Shown piece after piece: positions 33,942 to 43,061 of a stretch of DNA of 64,000 nucleotides (position 1 is the stretch's first letter; each line of letters opens with the position of its first letter). This DNA comes from JAOUGY01 sp963825585 (GTDB lineage Bacteria; Actinomycetota; Acidimicrobiia; Spongiisociales; ZC4RG35), in assembly GCA_963825585.1 (NCBI GenBank), contig CAWGTX010000006.1:806001-870000 (forward strand), written 5' to 3'. The notes beneath the pieces are model-generated. The model saw nothing but the letters and a program-made list of their open reading frames with translations, was not told where the DNA came from and made no database searches. The position numbers and the translations under genes are program-made.

Positions 33942-34202
33942 TCAGCACCACCATCGCGGGACGGTTCTCCGGACGAAGGCGGCAGGGTCGTCGTAGCGTC
34001 CGATCCGTGCCCAGCTTCGGAAGGCTGCTGCAAACGCGTCCTGGGCAAGGTCCTCGGCGAGCGCGCGATCCCCCGTGAGCGCGAATGCCAGATCGACTAC
34101 CGACCGAACTTCGGACGCGTAGAACACGGAGAAGTCCGGCGGGCTGATCCGGGGACTCTCGGCTCCCGGCGCCGACTCTGTCCTCCGAGGCCGATACTGC
34201 AT
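33942..34202 (-). pseudogene. Truncated ECF sigma factor (region 2 only)
   Basis: 86 residues covering an ECF sigma-70 region 2: FYASEVRSVVDLAFALTGD, then LAEDLAQDAFAAAFRSWARI and DDPAAFVRRTV. The family continues with region 4, which binds the -35, but here the frame stops right after VRRTVPRWW and no region 4 is found downstream in any frame. It is most likely a remnant. The 110 bases upstream to the sugar dehydrogenase show nothing else. Confidence 0.7.
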
Positions 34203-34312
34203 AGTGATAACTCGCCAGAGACTGCGCCCCGTGCCACAAGGAGACGTTGAACACGGCCTTCACCATTCCGCCGCAGATGAGGCCTCGACGTGTGCTGCCG
34301 AGGTCGAGTCCG

Positions 34313-35530
34313 TCACCTGACGGCGTCGACCCGCAGGATCTCACCGGTGGTGAGCACGTACATCTCGCCGGCGCCGTCGACACCGAACGACACGATCTGG
34401 CCGGGCACACTCACCTGGTCGGTCCAGTCGGTCTCGTCGGTCGCCTCGCCGCCATCGGAGCGGAAACTCCGCAGGTAGCCGCCGCAGTAGTCCGAATAGA
34501 AGTAGTGCCCGGTGAGCTCGGGGATGGCCGAGCCGCGGTACACCACGCCTCCGGTGATCGAACAGGTGCCGGCATCGCCGTGTTCGACCTCCACCACCGG
34601 GATCACGAGCCCGTCGGTGTCGCAACCCTCACGGGGAGAGAAGCAGTTGGTGCCCTCCATGATCGACCAGCCGTAGTTGAGACCGGGCTCGAGCGGCGTG
34701 ACCGAGATCTCCTCGTAGGCGTTCTGACCGACGTCGGCGATGTAGACGGTGTCGCCGTCGATCCAGAACCGCCACGGATTCCGCAGCCCCTTGGCGTACT
34801 TCTCAGCCTCCCCCGAGTCGACGTCGATGCGGATGAGGCCGGCCAATGGGCCGTCCTGCTGGCCGGTACCGAACTGGTCGTTGGCCCCTCCCCCATCTCC
34901 CAGCCCCAGGTAGAGGCCGCCGTCCGGGCCGAACTGGATCCAGCCGCCGTTGTGATTGCCGGCCGGTTGGTCGGCGGTGAAAAGCACCCGTTCCGAGCCG
35001 GGGTCGATGGAGCCGTCCAGCGTGAACTCCGACACGGTGGTGTCGCCGGCGCTGTCGGAGTAATGCAGGAACAGGCGGGCCGGATCGGCGGGATGCAGCG
35101 CCATCCCCAGCAATCCGCGTTCGCCCTGGTTGGCGACCCGATCCGAGATGTCGAGGATCTCTTCGAGGGCACCACCGACCAGACGCGCCACCTGCCCATC
35201 CTTGAGCGCCACCAGCGGCTCGACGTCACCGGGCCGGGCGGTGATGACCACCGGGAACCGGGCGTCGGTCACAGGTGCGTAGGTGAGGGCCTGAAGCACG
35301 GGCAGCGCGGCCGTGGTCGACGTCGTCGTCTCGTCCACACCCTCTGATGTCGGCGTCGTGGTCGGAGGCGCGGTCTCCTGCGAACTCGTCGAAACGGGAA
35401 CGGTGGTCGTCGTCGGAACCGCCACCGTCGAGAAGGTTGCATCACTGCCGGCGTCATCCGAGCAGGCCGCCAGTGCGAGGGCGAAAGCGACGATGAACAG
35501 AACGAGACGCTTGGATGACCCCGGCGACAT
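34313..35530 (-). CDS. PQQ-type glucose/sorbosone dehydrogenase lipoprotein
   Basis: 405 residues. Lipoprotein signal LALAACSDD, a Thr-rich linker to ~75, then a six-bladed β-propeller of the GSDH family: NQGERGLLGMALHP, LHYSD, AGNHNGGWIQFGPDG.LYLGLGDGG, GLRNPWRFWID, ADVGQNAYEEI, NYGWSIMEG, HYFYSDYCGGYLRS. These enzymes oxidise aldose sugars outside the membrane, usually with PQQ. Known members bind PQQ and calcium through residues in these blades; I see no disruption. Confidence 0.87.
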   Translation of the reverse strand: MSPGSSKRLVLFIVAFALALAACSDDAGSDATFSTVAVPTTTTVPVSTSSQETAPPTTTPTSEGVDETTTSTTAALPVLQALTYAPVTDARFPVVITARPGDVEPLVALKDGQVARLVGGALEEILDISDRVANQGERGLLGMALHPADPARLFLHYSDSAGDTTVSEFTLDGSIDPGSERVLFTADQPAGNHNGGWIQFGPDGGLYLGLGDGGGANDQFGTGQQDGPLAGLIRIDVDSGEAEKYAKGLRNPWRFWIDGDTVYIADVGQNAYEEISVTPLEPGLNYGWSIMEGTNCFSPREGCDTDGLVIPVVEVEHGDAGTCSITGGVVYRGSAIPELTGHYFYSDYCGGYLRSFRSDGGEATDETDWTDQVSVPGQIVSFGVDGAGEMYVLTTGEILRVDAVR

Positions 35531-35582
35531 CCAACCAGGCTACGACGACAGGCCCGCTATTCGGACCGTAGAGTCCCCGCTC

Positions 35583-36932
35583 GTGGCATCCATGCAAAAC
35601 GACAAGCGGTCCATCTTCGGATGGGCGATGTACGACTGGGCCAACTCGGCCTACACCACCACCACGCTGGCCGTGCTGCTGCCGGCGATCTTCGCCGATG
35701 TGATCGTGGGCGAAGACGGCTACCGCATCTTCGGCGTCACGCTCGACGCCGAGAGCCTGTTCAGCTACCTGGTGGCGGGGACCGCCATCATCGCCTTCAT
35801 CCTCTCCCCGCCACTCGGAGCCGTTGGTGACTTCTCGGCCTCCAAGCTCCGATTCCTGCGCGGGTTCGCCTACACCGGAGCCATCCTCTCCACCCTGTTC
35901 GCCCTGGCGGGACCGGGTGACGTGATCTTCACGCTGGTGTTGTTCCTGATCGTCGAGAGCTGCTGGGCCTTCGCCAACGTGTTCTACGACAGCCTGCTTC
36001 CCCACATCAGCACCACCGACACCATCGACAAGGTCTCGTCGCGTGGTTTCGCCGCCGGGTACCTGGGCGGTGGCCTCCAATTCCTGTTCGCCCTGCTCCT
36101 CATCCAGTTCTCACCCGAGTCCTTTGCCGCCACCGCCGCCAAGATCGGGATCGTGGTGGCCGGGCTGTGGTGGTTGGTGTTCACCATGATCGGACTGCGC
36201 CGACTCACCGAGCCGGGGACCGCCCAGGAGCTTCCCGCCGCCTACCGGACCGGGTCACGGCCGATGGCGTACGCCCGCCTCGGATTCAGCCGAACCTTCG
36301 CCACCGCCCGCCAGGTCACCAAGTTCCCCCAGCTGCTGTTGTTCCTTGCCGCCTTCTTCCTCTACAACGACGGCGTCCAGACCGTGATCGCCATCTCTGC
36401 GGTGTTCGCCACCGAGACCCTGAACCTCGAAACCGGGGACGTGGCCCTCGCCTTCCTGGTGGTGCAGGTCGTGGCCCTCGTGGGTGCCCTGGTGTTCGGC
36501 GTGCTGTCCGAAAAGATCGGCCCGAAACGGGCGATCCTCTTCTCACTGGTGCTGTGGACCGGCGTGTCGTTCATGGGGTATTCGCTCCCCGAAGGGGAGT
36601 TCCTTCCCTTCCTCGGGCTGGCCGCCTCGGTCGGCCTCGTGCTTGGCGGCACCCAGGCGCTGAGTCGCAGCCTGTACGGGTCGATGATCCCCGAGGAGGC
36701 ATCGGCCGAGTTCTACGGGTTCTACTCGGTGTTCTCGAAGTTCGCCTCGATCGGCGGCCCGCTCGTGTTTGCCGTGGTCAACCAGGTCACCGGATCGTCG
36801 CGTTCGGCCATCCTCAGCCTCATCTTCTTCTTCGCCGTCGGGTTCATCCTGCTGTCCCGAGTCGACGTGGAGAAGGCCCGCCAGGCCAAGCACGAGTGGC
36901 GCTTCCACGGCGCCGAGGTCGACACGGCGTGA
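35583..36932 (+). CDS. UMF1-family MFS transporter
   Basis: 449 residues, about 12 transmembrane helices. The family mark FGWAMYDWANSAYTTT begins the protein and FANVFYDSLLPHIS follows helix 4, both typical of the UMF1/Atg22-like branch of the major facilitator superfamily, whose substrates are mostly unknown (amino acid efflux in yeast Atg22). GTG 35583 is preceded at eight bases by a TAGAGT -10; ATG 35592 is the alternative. Its GTGA stop overlaps the start of a decayed paralogue. Confidence 0.87.
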   Translation: MASMQNDKRSIFGWAMYDWANSAYTTTTLAVLLPAIFADVIVGEDGYRIFGVTLDAESLFSYLVAGTAIIAFILSPPLGAVGDFSASKLRFLRGFAYTGAILSTLFALAGPGDVIFTLVLFLIVESCWAFANVFYDSLLPHISTTDTIDKVSSRGFAAGYLGGGLQFLFALLLIQFSPESFAATAAKIGIVVAGLWWLVFTMIGLRRLTEPGTAQELPAAYRTGSRPMAYARLGFSRTFATARQVTKFPQLLLFLAAFFLYNDGVQTVIAISAVFATETLNLETGDVALAFLVVQVVALVGALVFGVLSEKIGPKRAILFSLVLWTGVSFMGYSLPEGEFLPFLGLAASVGLVLGGTQALSRSLYGSMIPEEASAEFYGFYSVFSKFASIGGPLVFAVVNQVTGSSRSAILSLIFFFAVGFILLSRVDVEKARQAKHEWRFHGAEVDTA

Positions 36933-37606
36933 AGAACGACAAACGCACCATCTTCGGATGGGCCATGTACGACTGGGCCATCTCGGCCTACTCCACCGTG
37001 ATCGCCGGAGCGATCCTGCCCGTGTATTTCGAGTCGACCGTCGTGGGCGAGGAGGGCTGGAACGGCTTCTCCGGCGAGTCGCTGTGGTCGTTCGCCACCG
37101 GCGGCGCCGCCTTCGTCATGTTCCTGCTCATGCCGGTGCTGGGCGCCATGGCCGACTACACGGCTGCCAAGAAGCGCTTCCTCACCGCCTTCGCATCCGG
37201 TTGGGGCGGTGTTCACGCTGCTGCTGTTCTTCGCCACCTCCGGCAACGTGGCGCTCACCCTCATCCTGTTCTTCATGGCCCAGGTGGGGTTCGTTGGCAG
37301 GCAACGTGTTCTATGACGGATTCCTCCCCGATATGTCCACCCCCGACACCATCGACGAGGTGAGTGCAAGGGCGACGCCATCGGCTACGTGGGTGGAGGC
37401 ATCTACCTGGGCTTCGCCATCGCCCTGATCCAGCTCGCCGACCCACTCGGCATGGACGGCGCACCCGGGTCGGTTTCGCCCGGACCGTATCGACCACCCG
37501 CCGACTTCGGCATTTCCCACAGCTGGCACGCCTCGACGTCGACGAGGCCCGAGCATCCAAGGACCGGTGGACGTTTGATGCCTCAGGGGGCGCGACCCGC
37601 CTGTGA
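36929..37606 (+). pseudogene. Decayed second UMF1-family transporter
   Basis: It opens with KNDKRTIFGWAMYDWAISAY, a clear paralogue of the gene before it, and runs intact for ~90 residues. It then changes frame near 37197, 37290 and 37365 (pieces VFYDGFLPDMSTPDTIDEV and GYVGGGIYLGFAIALIQLADP survive in different frames) and jumps to the family's tail (LDVDEARASKDRWTF, equivalent to VDVEKARQAKHEWRF in the intact copy). The total is 678 bases against 1,350, so roughly half of the helices are missing. Confidence 0.85.
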
Positions 37607-37673
37607 CCCCCGCCGGTACTCGTCGAACGTGGTCGTGTAGCGGGCCGACCCCATGGAGCTGACAGCAAGGCTT

Positions 37674-37690
37674 GCTCGAAGCTCGAAGCT
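37674..37690. repeat. Heptanucleotide repeat GCTCGAA x2.4
   Basis: GCTCGAAGCTCGAAGCT, found again identically at 50723-50739. In both places a leaderless promoter follows within 20-30 bases. Confidence 0.8.
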
Positions 37691-37733
37691 CCTGACCCCC
37701 CTGCTCCCGTCCGAGCGGTCTACCCTTCCTCTC

Positions 37734-38111
37734 ATGAGCGACGAACGCCCCGACGACGGCATCCCGATCGAGGAAGAGACCTTCGAAGAGCCGGATTTCT
37801 CCGAACCCGTTCCAAAACGGAAGAAGGACATGCCGCCGGCGGTGAACGCTGGAACCGAGGTTCCGTTCGGGCTCATCCTGTTCCTCATCATCTCGGTGCT
37901 GGTGGTGCTCTTCGCAGTCCAGAACACCCAGGACGTTGAACTCAGATTCATGACGTGGGAGGGCGAGTTCCCACTTGCGCTGATCATGGCCGGTGCGGTC
38001 GCCGTGACAGTGGTGCTCGACGAGATCCTGGGACTGGTGCTCCGACGGCGCCGCCGCAAGCGCCTCGCCGAGAAGCGCGAGCTGAAAGCACTGCGAGAGC
38101 AGACCAAGTGA
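37734..38111 (+). CDS. LapA-domain membrane protein
   Basis: 125 residues. An acidic, Pro-rich cytoplasmic N-terminus (~1-45), then the LapA-domain pattern: helix GLILFLIISVLVVLFAVQNTQDVEL, a short loop FMTWEGEF, second helix ALIMAGAVAVTVV and a basic coiled tail (RRRRRKRLAEKRELKAL). LapA-like proteins help organise the envelope in proteobacteria; the actinobacterial role is unknown. Leaderless promoter TACCCT (37721-37726) seven bases before ATG. GTGA overlap with the flavoprotein. Confidence 0.83.
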   Translation: MSDERPDDGIPIEEETFEEPDFSEPVPKRKKDMPPAVNAGTEVPFGLILFLIISVLVVLFAVQNTQDVELRFMTWEGEFPLALIMAGAVAVTVVLDEILGLVLRRRRRKRLAEKRELKALREQTK

Positions 38112-39460
38112 GGCTGGTGGTGGTCGGCGGCGACGCCGCCGGAATGTCGGCCGCCAGCCAGGCCCGCCGGCGTCGGCCCGCCTCCGATCTCGAGATCGTG
38201 GCCTTCGAACGCTCCTCGTGGGTCAGCTATTCGGCCTGCGGAGAGCCGTACCACGTGGCCGGGTACGTGGACCCGTTGGAGCGGCTGGTCGCACGTTCAC
38301 CCGCCCAGTTCGCAGCGATGGACATCACAGTCCACGTCCGCCACGAGGTGACGTCGATCGACCTGGACCGCCGGATGGTGACGGTGTTGGACTTCGACGC
38401 CGGAGCCGAACGCGAAGAGGCCTTCGATCTGCTCATGCTGGGGATGGGCGCCACTGCCATCCGACCCGATATCACCGGGATCGACCTGCCGGGTGTGCAC
38501 GAGCTCCGGACGCTGGATGATGCCGCCAGGCTTCGTGCCATCGCCGACACGGGGCCCGGAGCGGCGGTGGTGATCGGCGGCGGCTACATCGGATTGGAGG
38601 CCGCCGAGGCATTCCACCATCAGGGCTGGGACGTCACGGTGCTCACCTCGGGCGCGGCCGTTCTGGAACGCACCATCGACCCGGACCTTGCTGCGACGCT
38701 CGTGGAATCGATGAGCGCAATGGGTATGCGGGTGGTCACGAACACCCGGGTCCGCTGTGTCAACGGGACCGATCGGGTGATGAGTGTCGGCTGCCTCGAC
38801 GGCGAGACCTACCCCGCCGACGTCGTGATCATGGGGCTGGGGAGCCGTCCCGAGGTACGGCTGGCCGCCGAGGCGGGTGTCGCTCTCGGGGAGACCGGCG
38901 CCATCGCGGTGGACAACCGCCAGCGCACCTCGATCGACGGGGTTTGGGCCGCCGGTGACTGCGCCGAGGCCCGACACCGGCTCACCGGCAAGCCGGTGAA
39001 CTACCACCTCGGCACCATCGCCAACAAGACCGGGCGGGTAGCCGGGATCGACATCGGCGGCGAGTCCGCCGTGTTTCCCGGCGTCCTCGGGACCTCGATC
39101 ACCAAGGTGTGTGAGACGGAGGTTGCATCCACGGGTTTTCGTCTGGGCGACGCCATCACCGCCGGGTTCGACGCGGTGGAAGGCACCGCTCACGGCACCA
39201 CCACCGCCGGGTATTGGCCTTCGGCCACGGCCGTCACCATCCGGGCGGTCGCCGAACGCGGCACTGGACGGCTGCTCGGCGCCCAGATCGTGGGCGGCCC
39301 GGGCGCAGCAAAACGCATCGACGTGTTCGCCACCGCCATCTGGAACGGCGTGACCGCCGAGGACCTCTCCTGGACCGATCTCGCCTACGCCCCCCCATTC
39401 TCGGGAGTGTGGGACCTCATCCACATCGCCGCCCGGGCGGCGGCCGATGCGGCGCGCTGA
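38108..39460 (+). CDS. FAD-dependent CoA-disulfide reductase / NADH oxidase-like protein
   Basis: 450 residues of the pyridine-nucleotide-disulfide oxidoreductase class. FAD motif LVVVGGDAAGMSAASQARRR; redox Cys in SYSACGEPYHV, the single-Cys position of CoADR/Nox enzymes; NAD motif VVIGGGYIGLEAAEAF; VWAAGDCAE; and a C-terminal dimerisation domain with YAPPFSGVWD. Likely keeps CoA or other low-molecular thiols reduced. Starts with GTG inside the LapA stop. Confidence 0.87.
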   Translation: MRLVVVGGDAAGMSAASQARRRRPASDLEIVAFERSSWVSYSACGEPYHVAGYVDPLERLVARSPAQFAAMDITVHVRHEVTSIDLDRRMVTVLDFDAGAEREEAFDLLMLGMGATAIRPDITGIDLPGVHELRTLDDAARLRAIADTGPGAAVVIGGGYIGLEAAEAFHHQGWDVTVLTSGAAVLERTIDPDLAATLVESMSAMGMRVVTNTRVRCVNGTDRVMSVGCLDGETYPADVVIMGLGSRPEVRLAAEAGVALGETGAIAVDNRQRTSIDGVWAAGDCAEARHRLTGKPVNYHLGTIANKTGRVAGIDIGGESAVFPGVLGTSITKVCETEVASTGFRLGDAITAGFDAVEGTAHGTTTAGYWPSATAVTIRAVAERGTGRLLGAQIVGGPGAAKRIDVFATAIWNGVTAEDLSWTDLAYAPPFSGVWDLIHIAARAAADAAR

Positions 39461-40370
39461 GGCGATCGTGCTGATCGCGCTGCTCGCCGGCTGCTCCACC
39501 ACAGCCACCGGCGATAACGTGCCGACTTCACAGGCGAGTGCGATCCCGCTCCCGTCCAACCCGATACCCACTCCACCGCCCGAGCAACCCGACGCCGGAT
39601 CGCCTGCCGGGGAAGCGGACGATCTCCACAGGGGAGACATCGAACTGGTCGATGTCTCCGTCGTCCACGTCGACGACGGCGACTCCATCATTGTGGAACT
39701 CGACGGCCGGGAGGAACGGGTGCGGCTCCTGGGCATCAACGCCCCCGAGCGAGACGAATGCCTGGGTGCCGACAGCCGCCGAGCCCTGGAGGATCTGGTC
39801 GGCGAGGTCGTCGCCCTCGGTCTCGAAGCCGAGCAACGCGACCAATTCGACCGCATTCTCGCCCACGTGTTCACCGAAGACACCTACGTCAACCTGGCCC
39901 AGGTGCAGGCGGGGCTCGCCATCGTCATCTCCGGCGACAACGCCTTCGTCGAGGAACTCGACCGTGCCCAGGAGGCCGCCGAGACGGCCGCCGCCGGGCT
40001 GTGGTCGCCCGAGGTGTGCGGGGGCGGACCGATTCCCGACATCCGGATCACCCGGCTCGACGAGAACCCGCCCGGCCCCGACGAGGACGCCCTCGATCTC
40101 GAGATCGTCGAGATCACCAACCGTTCCGACGAGGACGTGGACCTGAGCAGATTCGTGCTTCGTGACGAATCCACCGCCAACCGGTTCATCTTCCCCAATG
40201 GCACCGTCCTCGGCGCCGGCGACAGCCTGGAGGTGAGCGCAGGATGCGACCCGCGGGGCGATGCCCTCGCCTGGTGCGCCGACGGCCCCATCTGGAACAA
40301 CGGGGGCGACACCGCGCTCCTCCTCGACCCCGCCGGAAGGATCGTCGACCACATGGGGTACCGGGGCTAG
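39447..40370 (+). CDS. SNase-like nuclease lipoprotein with lamin-tail domain
   Basis: 307 residues. Lipoprotein signal LIALLAGCS; Pro-rich linker to ~60; staphylococcal-nuclease domain (~65-185) with DDGDSIIVELDGREERVRLLGI and NAPERDEC, the LAHVFTEDTYVN strand and ALVQ-like helix; then a lamin-tail domain (~200-305) with EIVEITNRSDEDVDLSRFVLRD. The Asp/Arg/Glu set of SNase is largely present (D in DDGD, R in RVRLLGI, E in APERDE). It is a surface nuclease candidate for nucleotide scavenging. Overlaps the previous gene by 14 bases. Confidence 0.87.
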   Translation: MRRAEAIVLIALLAGCSTTATGDNVPTSQASAIPLPSNPIPTPPPEQPDAGSPAGEADDLHRGDIELVDVSVVHVDDGDSIIVELDGREERVRLLGINAPERDECLGADSRRALEDLVGEVVALGLEAEQRDQFDRILAHVFTEDTYVNLAQVQAGLAIVISGDNAFVEELDRAQEAAETAAAGLWSPEVCGGGPIPDIRITRLDENPPGPDEDALDLEIVEITNRSDEDVDLSRFVLRDESTANRFIFPNGTVLGAGDSLEVSAGCDPRGDALAWCADGPIWNNGGDTALLLDPAGRIVDHMGYRG

Positions 40371-40376
40371 AGCCAG

Positions 40377-40488
40377 CCAGCTACCGGCTTCCAGCTACCG
40401 GCTTCCAGCTGCCGGCTTCCAGCCAGAACGCGTTCCTACGTGTTGCGTGTTGCGTCGCACGTCGGACCTTCCGAGCTCGTCGCTCGTC
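40377..40488. repeat. Composite intergenic heptamer arrays
   Basis: Seven successive heptamers alternate CCAGCTA/CCGGCTT (40377-40425). Then come GTGTTGC x2 (40440-40453) and GCTCGTC x2 (40475-40488). All share a seven-base period although their sequences differ. They fill most of the gap before the LEA-like gene. Confidence 0.85.
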
Positions 40489-40536
40489 GCCTGCTTTCGG
40501 TCGGTAGCATCGTCTCGAGAGAGAAGGAGCTCACAC

Positions 40537-41013
40537 ATGGGTCTCATGGACACCATCAAGAAGTTGTTCGGGCAGGCGAAGACCGAGGCCGCCGGACTGA
40601 GTGAGAAGGCCGCACCGATGGTCGACAAGGCCAAGACGGTGGCCGGCGAGACGCTTGAGAAGGTCAAGGAAGAAGCGGGCGACCTGGCAGAGAAGGCCAA
40701 GCCGATGGTCGACAAGGTGGTCGAGGAGACCAAGGAGGCCGCCGGCAAGGTCAAGGAAGTGGCCGGCGAGGCCTGGGAAAAGGTCGAAGACAAGATCGAG
40801 GACGTGCGTGGCGGCGGTGCCGATTCCGTCAAGGACGCCACCGCCGACGTGGTCGAGACCGCCAAGGATGCGGCCGCCGATGCAGCCGACACCGCCAAGG
40901 AAACCGCCGCCGACGCCGCTGACACGGTGAAAGAAGCCGCGGGAGAGGCGGCCGACGCCGCCAAGGAAACAGCCGCCGACGCCGCCGAAGCGGCCGGCGA
41001 CGCCACCAGCTGA
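40537..41013 (+). CDS. LEA/apolipophorin-like amphipathic repeat protein
   Basis: 158 residues, nearly all Ala, Lys, Glu, Asp, Val and Thr, arranged in about 11-residue amphipathic repeats (AKETAADAADTVKEAA, EKAKPMVDK twice). No Cys, Trp only once. Such proteins are natively unfolded and become helical on drying or at membranes; late-embryogenesis-abundant-like and apolipoprotein-like stress proteins have this look. Ribosome site GAGAAGGAG. A strong hairpin follows. Confidence 0.8.
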   Translation: MGLMDTIKKLFGQAKTEAAGLSEKAAPMVDKAKTVAGETLEKVKEEAGDLAEKAKPMVDKVVEETKEAAGKVKEVAGEAWEKVEDKIEDVRGGGADSVKDATADVVETAKDAAADAADTAKETAADAADTVKEAAGEAADAAKETAADAAEAAGDATS

Positions 41014-41034
41014 TCGATCCACCGCCAATCGAAC

Positions 41035-41084
41035 CGGGAGCCTGTCGGTCGGTGTCCATCACGACGCCGACCGATAGGCTCCCG
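41035..41084 (+). terminator. Hairpin terminator after the LEA-like gene
   Basis: CGGGAGCCTGTCGGTCGG (41035-41052) pairs with CCGACCGATAGGCTCCCG (41067-41084), 18 positions including one G-U, with a 14-base loop. Confidence 0.8.
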
Positions 41085-41116
41085 TCGCGTCGCCACGTCG
41101 TCAGGATCGATCGCCC

Positions 41117-41758
41117 ATGGAACCCGACATCCTCACCTTCACCGCCGGACCCTGGCGCGATCCACGCTCGATGCTCGTCCGCCTGAGCGCTGAACTCATG
41201 CAGGCGCCGCCCACCCGCACCCATGCGGTGGCGATCGAACTCGCCGAGGCTCGAGCCGACACCGCCGCCGCCCTCTGGTTCGCCGAGCGTGTCCTGATCG
41301 GCGGACGGTCGATGGATGAGATCCGCAACGAGGCCGCCGATACGTCGTGGGCGGACCAGGCGGCAATCGCTTTGGCCGGCATCACCCGCATTGGCGTCAC
41401 CTCGATGGGTCCGTCGAGTCGCCGGATCGTCGAGACGTTGGCCACCATCACCGCCGATTCCCTCAGCATCGTTACGGCCAGTGCCGTGGTCGCCCGCGGC
41501 CTCGAGGATCTGGGTGTCGACGTCGAGTCCGGCAATCCGGCCGCGGCCGACGCAGTCCTGATCCCGGTAGCCGCCACCATCGGCACCACCGTCTGGACGT
41601 CGGCGGCGGGAGCATCCGCCTCCACGACCTCCGCCCGACCCATCGTGCTGGCCGACCCGGTGACCGACCTGGGAACGTGGGCCGGGCCGAGGTTCCTCGT
41701 CGCCGAGTGGATGGTTCGGGTCGAACGGTCGGAATCCGGAGTCTCCGACCCGCACTAA
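41117..41758 (+). CDS. Hypothetical protein, weakly eIF2B/MtnA-like
   Basis: 213 residues, Ala-rich, with an N-terminal helical half and a Rossmann-like half (IALAGITRIGVTSMGPSSRRIVE, then DAVLIPVAATIGTTVW, then ARPIVLADP). The alternation resembles the eIF2B-α/ribose-isomerase fold, but the catalytic Cys and Asp of MtnA are not evident, so I give no function. It precedes an aminotransferase gene by 31 bases. Confidence 0.6.
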   Translation: MEPDILTFTAGPWRDPRSMLVRLSAELMQAPPTRTHAVAIELAEARADTAAALWFAERVLIGGRSMDEIRNEAADTSWADQAAIALAGITRIGVTSMGPSSRRIVETLATITADSLSIVTASAVVARGLEDLGVDVESGNPAAADAVLIPVAATIGTTVWTSAAGASASTTSARPIVLADPVTDLGTWAGPRFLVAEWMVRVERSESGVSDPH

Positions 41759-41789
41759 CGTCGCCCCAATCGACCCGGAGCGCGGAGAC

Positions 41790-42980
41790 ATGGCACGGAT
41801 AGCAACACGGGTGGGCGCCATCGAGGAGTCCGCCACCATGGCGATCAGCAACAGGGCACGCGAGCTCAAGGCGTCTGGGCGGGACGTGGTCTCGTACGGC
41901 GCCGGCGAGCCCGACTTCCCGACGCCGGGCCACATCGTGGAGGCGGCGGTCGAGGCGTGCCGTGACCCCAAGAACCACAAGTACACGGCCAACGCCGGTC
42001 TGGCCGAGCTCCGGGAGGCGGTGGCGATGGTCACCGCACGCGATGGCGGACCCAGCGTGAGCCCCGGCCAGGTCTTGGTGACCAACGGCGGCAAACAGGC
42101 GGTCTACCAGAGCTTCGCCGCACTGGTCGACGAGGGCGATGAGGTCCTGATCCCCGCCCCGTACTGGGTCACCTATCCAGAAGCCGTGCTGCTTGCCGGT
42201 GGCAAGCCGGTGTCGATTCCCACCGACTCGGCCGCCGGATTCAAGGTCACCGTCGACCAGCTCGAGGCGGCGACCACCGACCGCACCAAGCTGCTCGTGT
42301 TCGTGTCGCCCTCCAACCCCACCGGCGCCGTCTACACGCCGGAAGAGACCGCCGAGATCGGCCGCTGGGCCGGCGAGCGGGGCATCTGGGTGATGACCGA
42401 CGAGATCTACCAGTACCTCATTTACGGTGACACCGCCTTCTCGTCGATTCCCGTCGTCGCCCCCGAGCTCGAGGATCGCTGGGTCATCGTCCACGGCGTC
42501 GCCAAGACCTACGCGATGACCGGCTGGCGGGTCGGCTGGATGATCGGCCCCAACGACGCGATCAAGGCGGCCGGCAACCTCCAGTCACACGCCACCTCCA
42601 ACGTCGCCAACGTGTGCCAGCAGGCTGCGCTGGCGGCGCTGCTCGGATCGATGGACCCGGTCGAGGAGATGAAGGTCGCGTTCGATCGGCGCCGCAAACT
42701 CATGCACTCGATGCTCGACGCCATCCCCGGTGTCACGTGTGTGGAGCCGACCGGTGCGTTCTATTGCTTCCCGGACTTCCGGGAGCTGCTTGGAACCGAG
42801 ATCGGGGGCCGGCGGATCGAGTCGAGCATGGATCTGTGCTCACTCATCCTCGACGAGGCCGACGCCGCCGCCGTGCCCGGGGAAGCCTTCGGAGCGCCCG
42901 GATACGCCCGGTTCAGCTACGCACTGGGAGACGACGATTTGGTCAGAGGGCTCGAGCGAGTCCAAGATCTGCTCGGTTGA
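41790..42980 (+). CDS. Class I aminotransferase (aspartate aminotransferase-like)
   Basis: 396 residues, fold type I PLP enzyme. Landmarks: YGAGEPDFPTPGHI, TNGGKQAVYQ, PYWVTYPE, FVSPSNPTGAVY, MTDEIYQYLIYG and the PLP lysine in GVAKTYAMTGWRVGW; the substrate Arg is in ARFSYALG. It transfers amino groups between aspartate (or a related amino acid) and 2-oxoglutarate. The length and motifs match the thermophile/actinobacterial Iγ group. Confidence 0.9.
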   Translation: MARIATRVGAIEESATMAISNRARELKASGRDVVSYGAGEPDFPTPGHIVEAAVEACRDPKNHKYTANAGLAELREAVAMVTARDGGPSVSPGQVLVTNGGKQAVYQSFAALVDEGDEVLIPAPYWVTYPEAVLLAGGKPVSIPTDSAAGFKVTVDQLEAATTDRTKLLVFVSPSNPTGAVYTPEETAEIGRWAGERGIWVMTDEIYQYLIYGDTAFSSIPVVAPELEDRWVIVHGVAKTYAMTGWRVGWMIGPNDAIKAAGNLQSHATSNVANVCQQAALAALLGSMDPVEEMKVAFDRRRKLMHSMLDAIPGVTCVEPTGAFYCFPDFRELLGTEIGGRRIESSMDLCSLILDEADAAAVPGEAFGAPGYARFSYALGDDDLVRGLERVQDLLG

Positions 42981-43061
42981 ACCGGCCCGGGAGGACGGAC
43001 GATGCCCCAGTCTGAGGGGGCAGGTGGGGTGCCGGGTGAAGTTTCCGGGGGGGGTGGGAAG

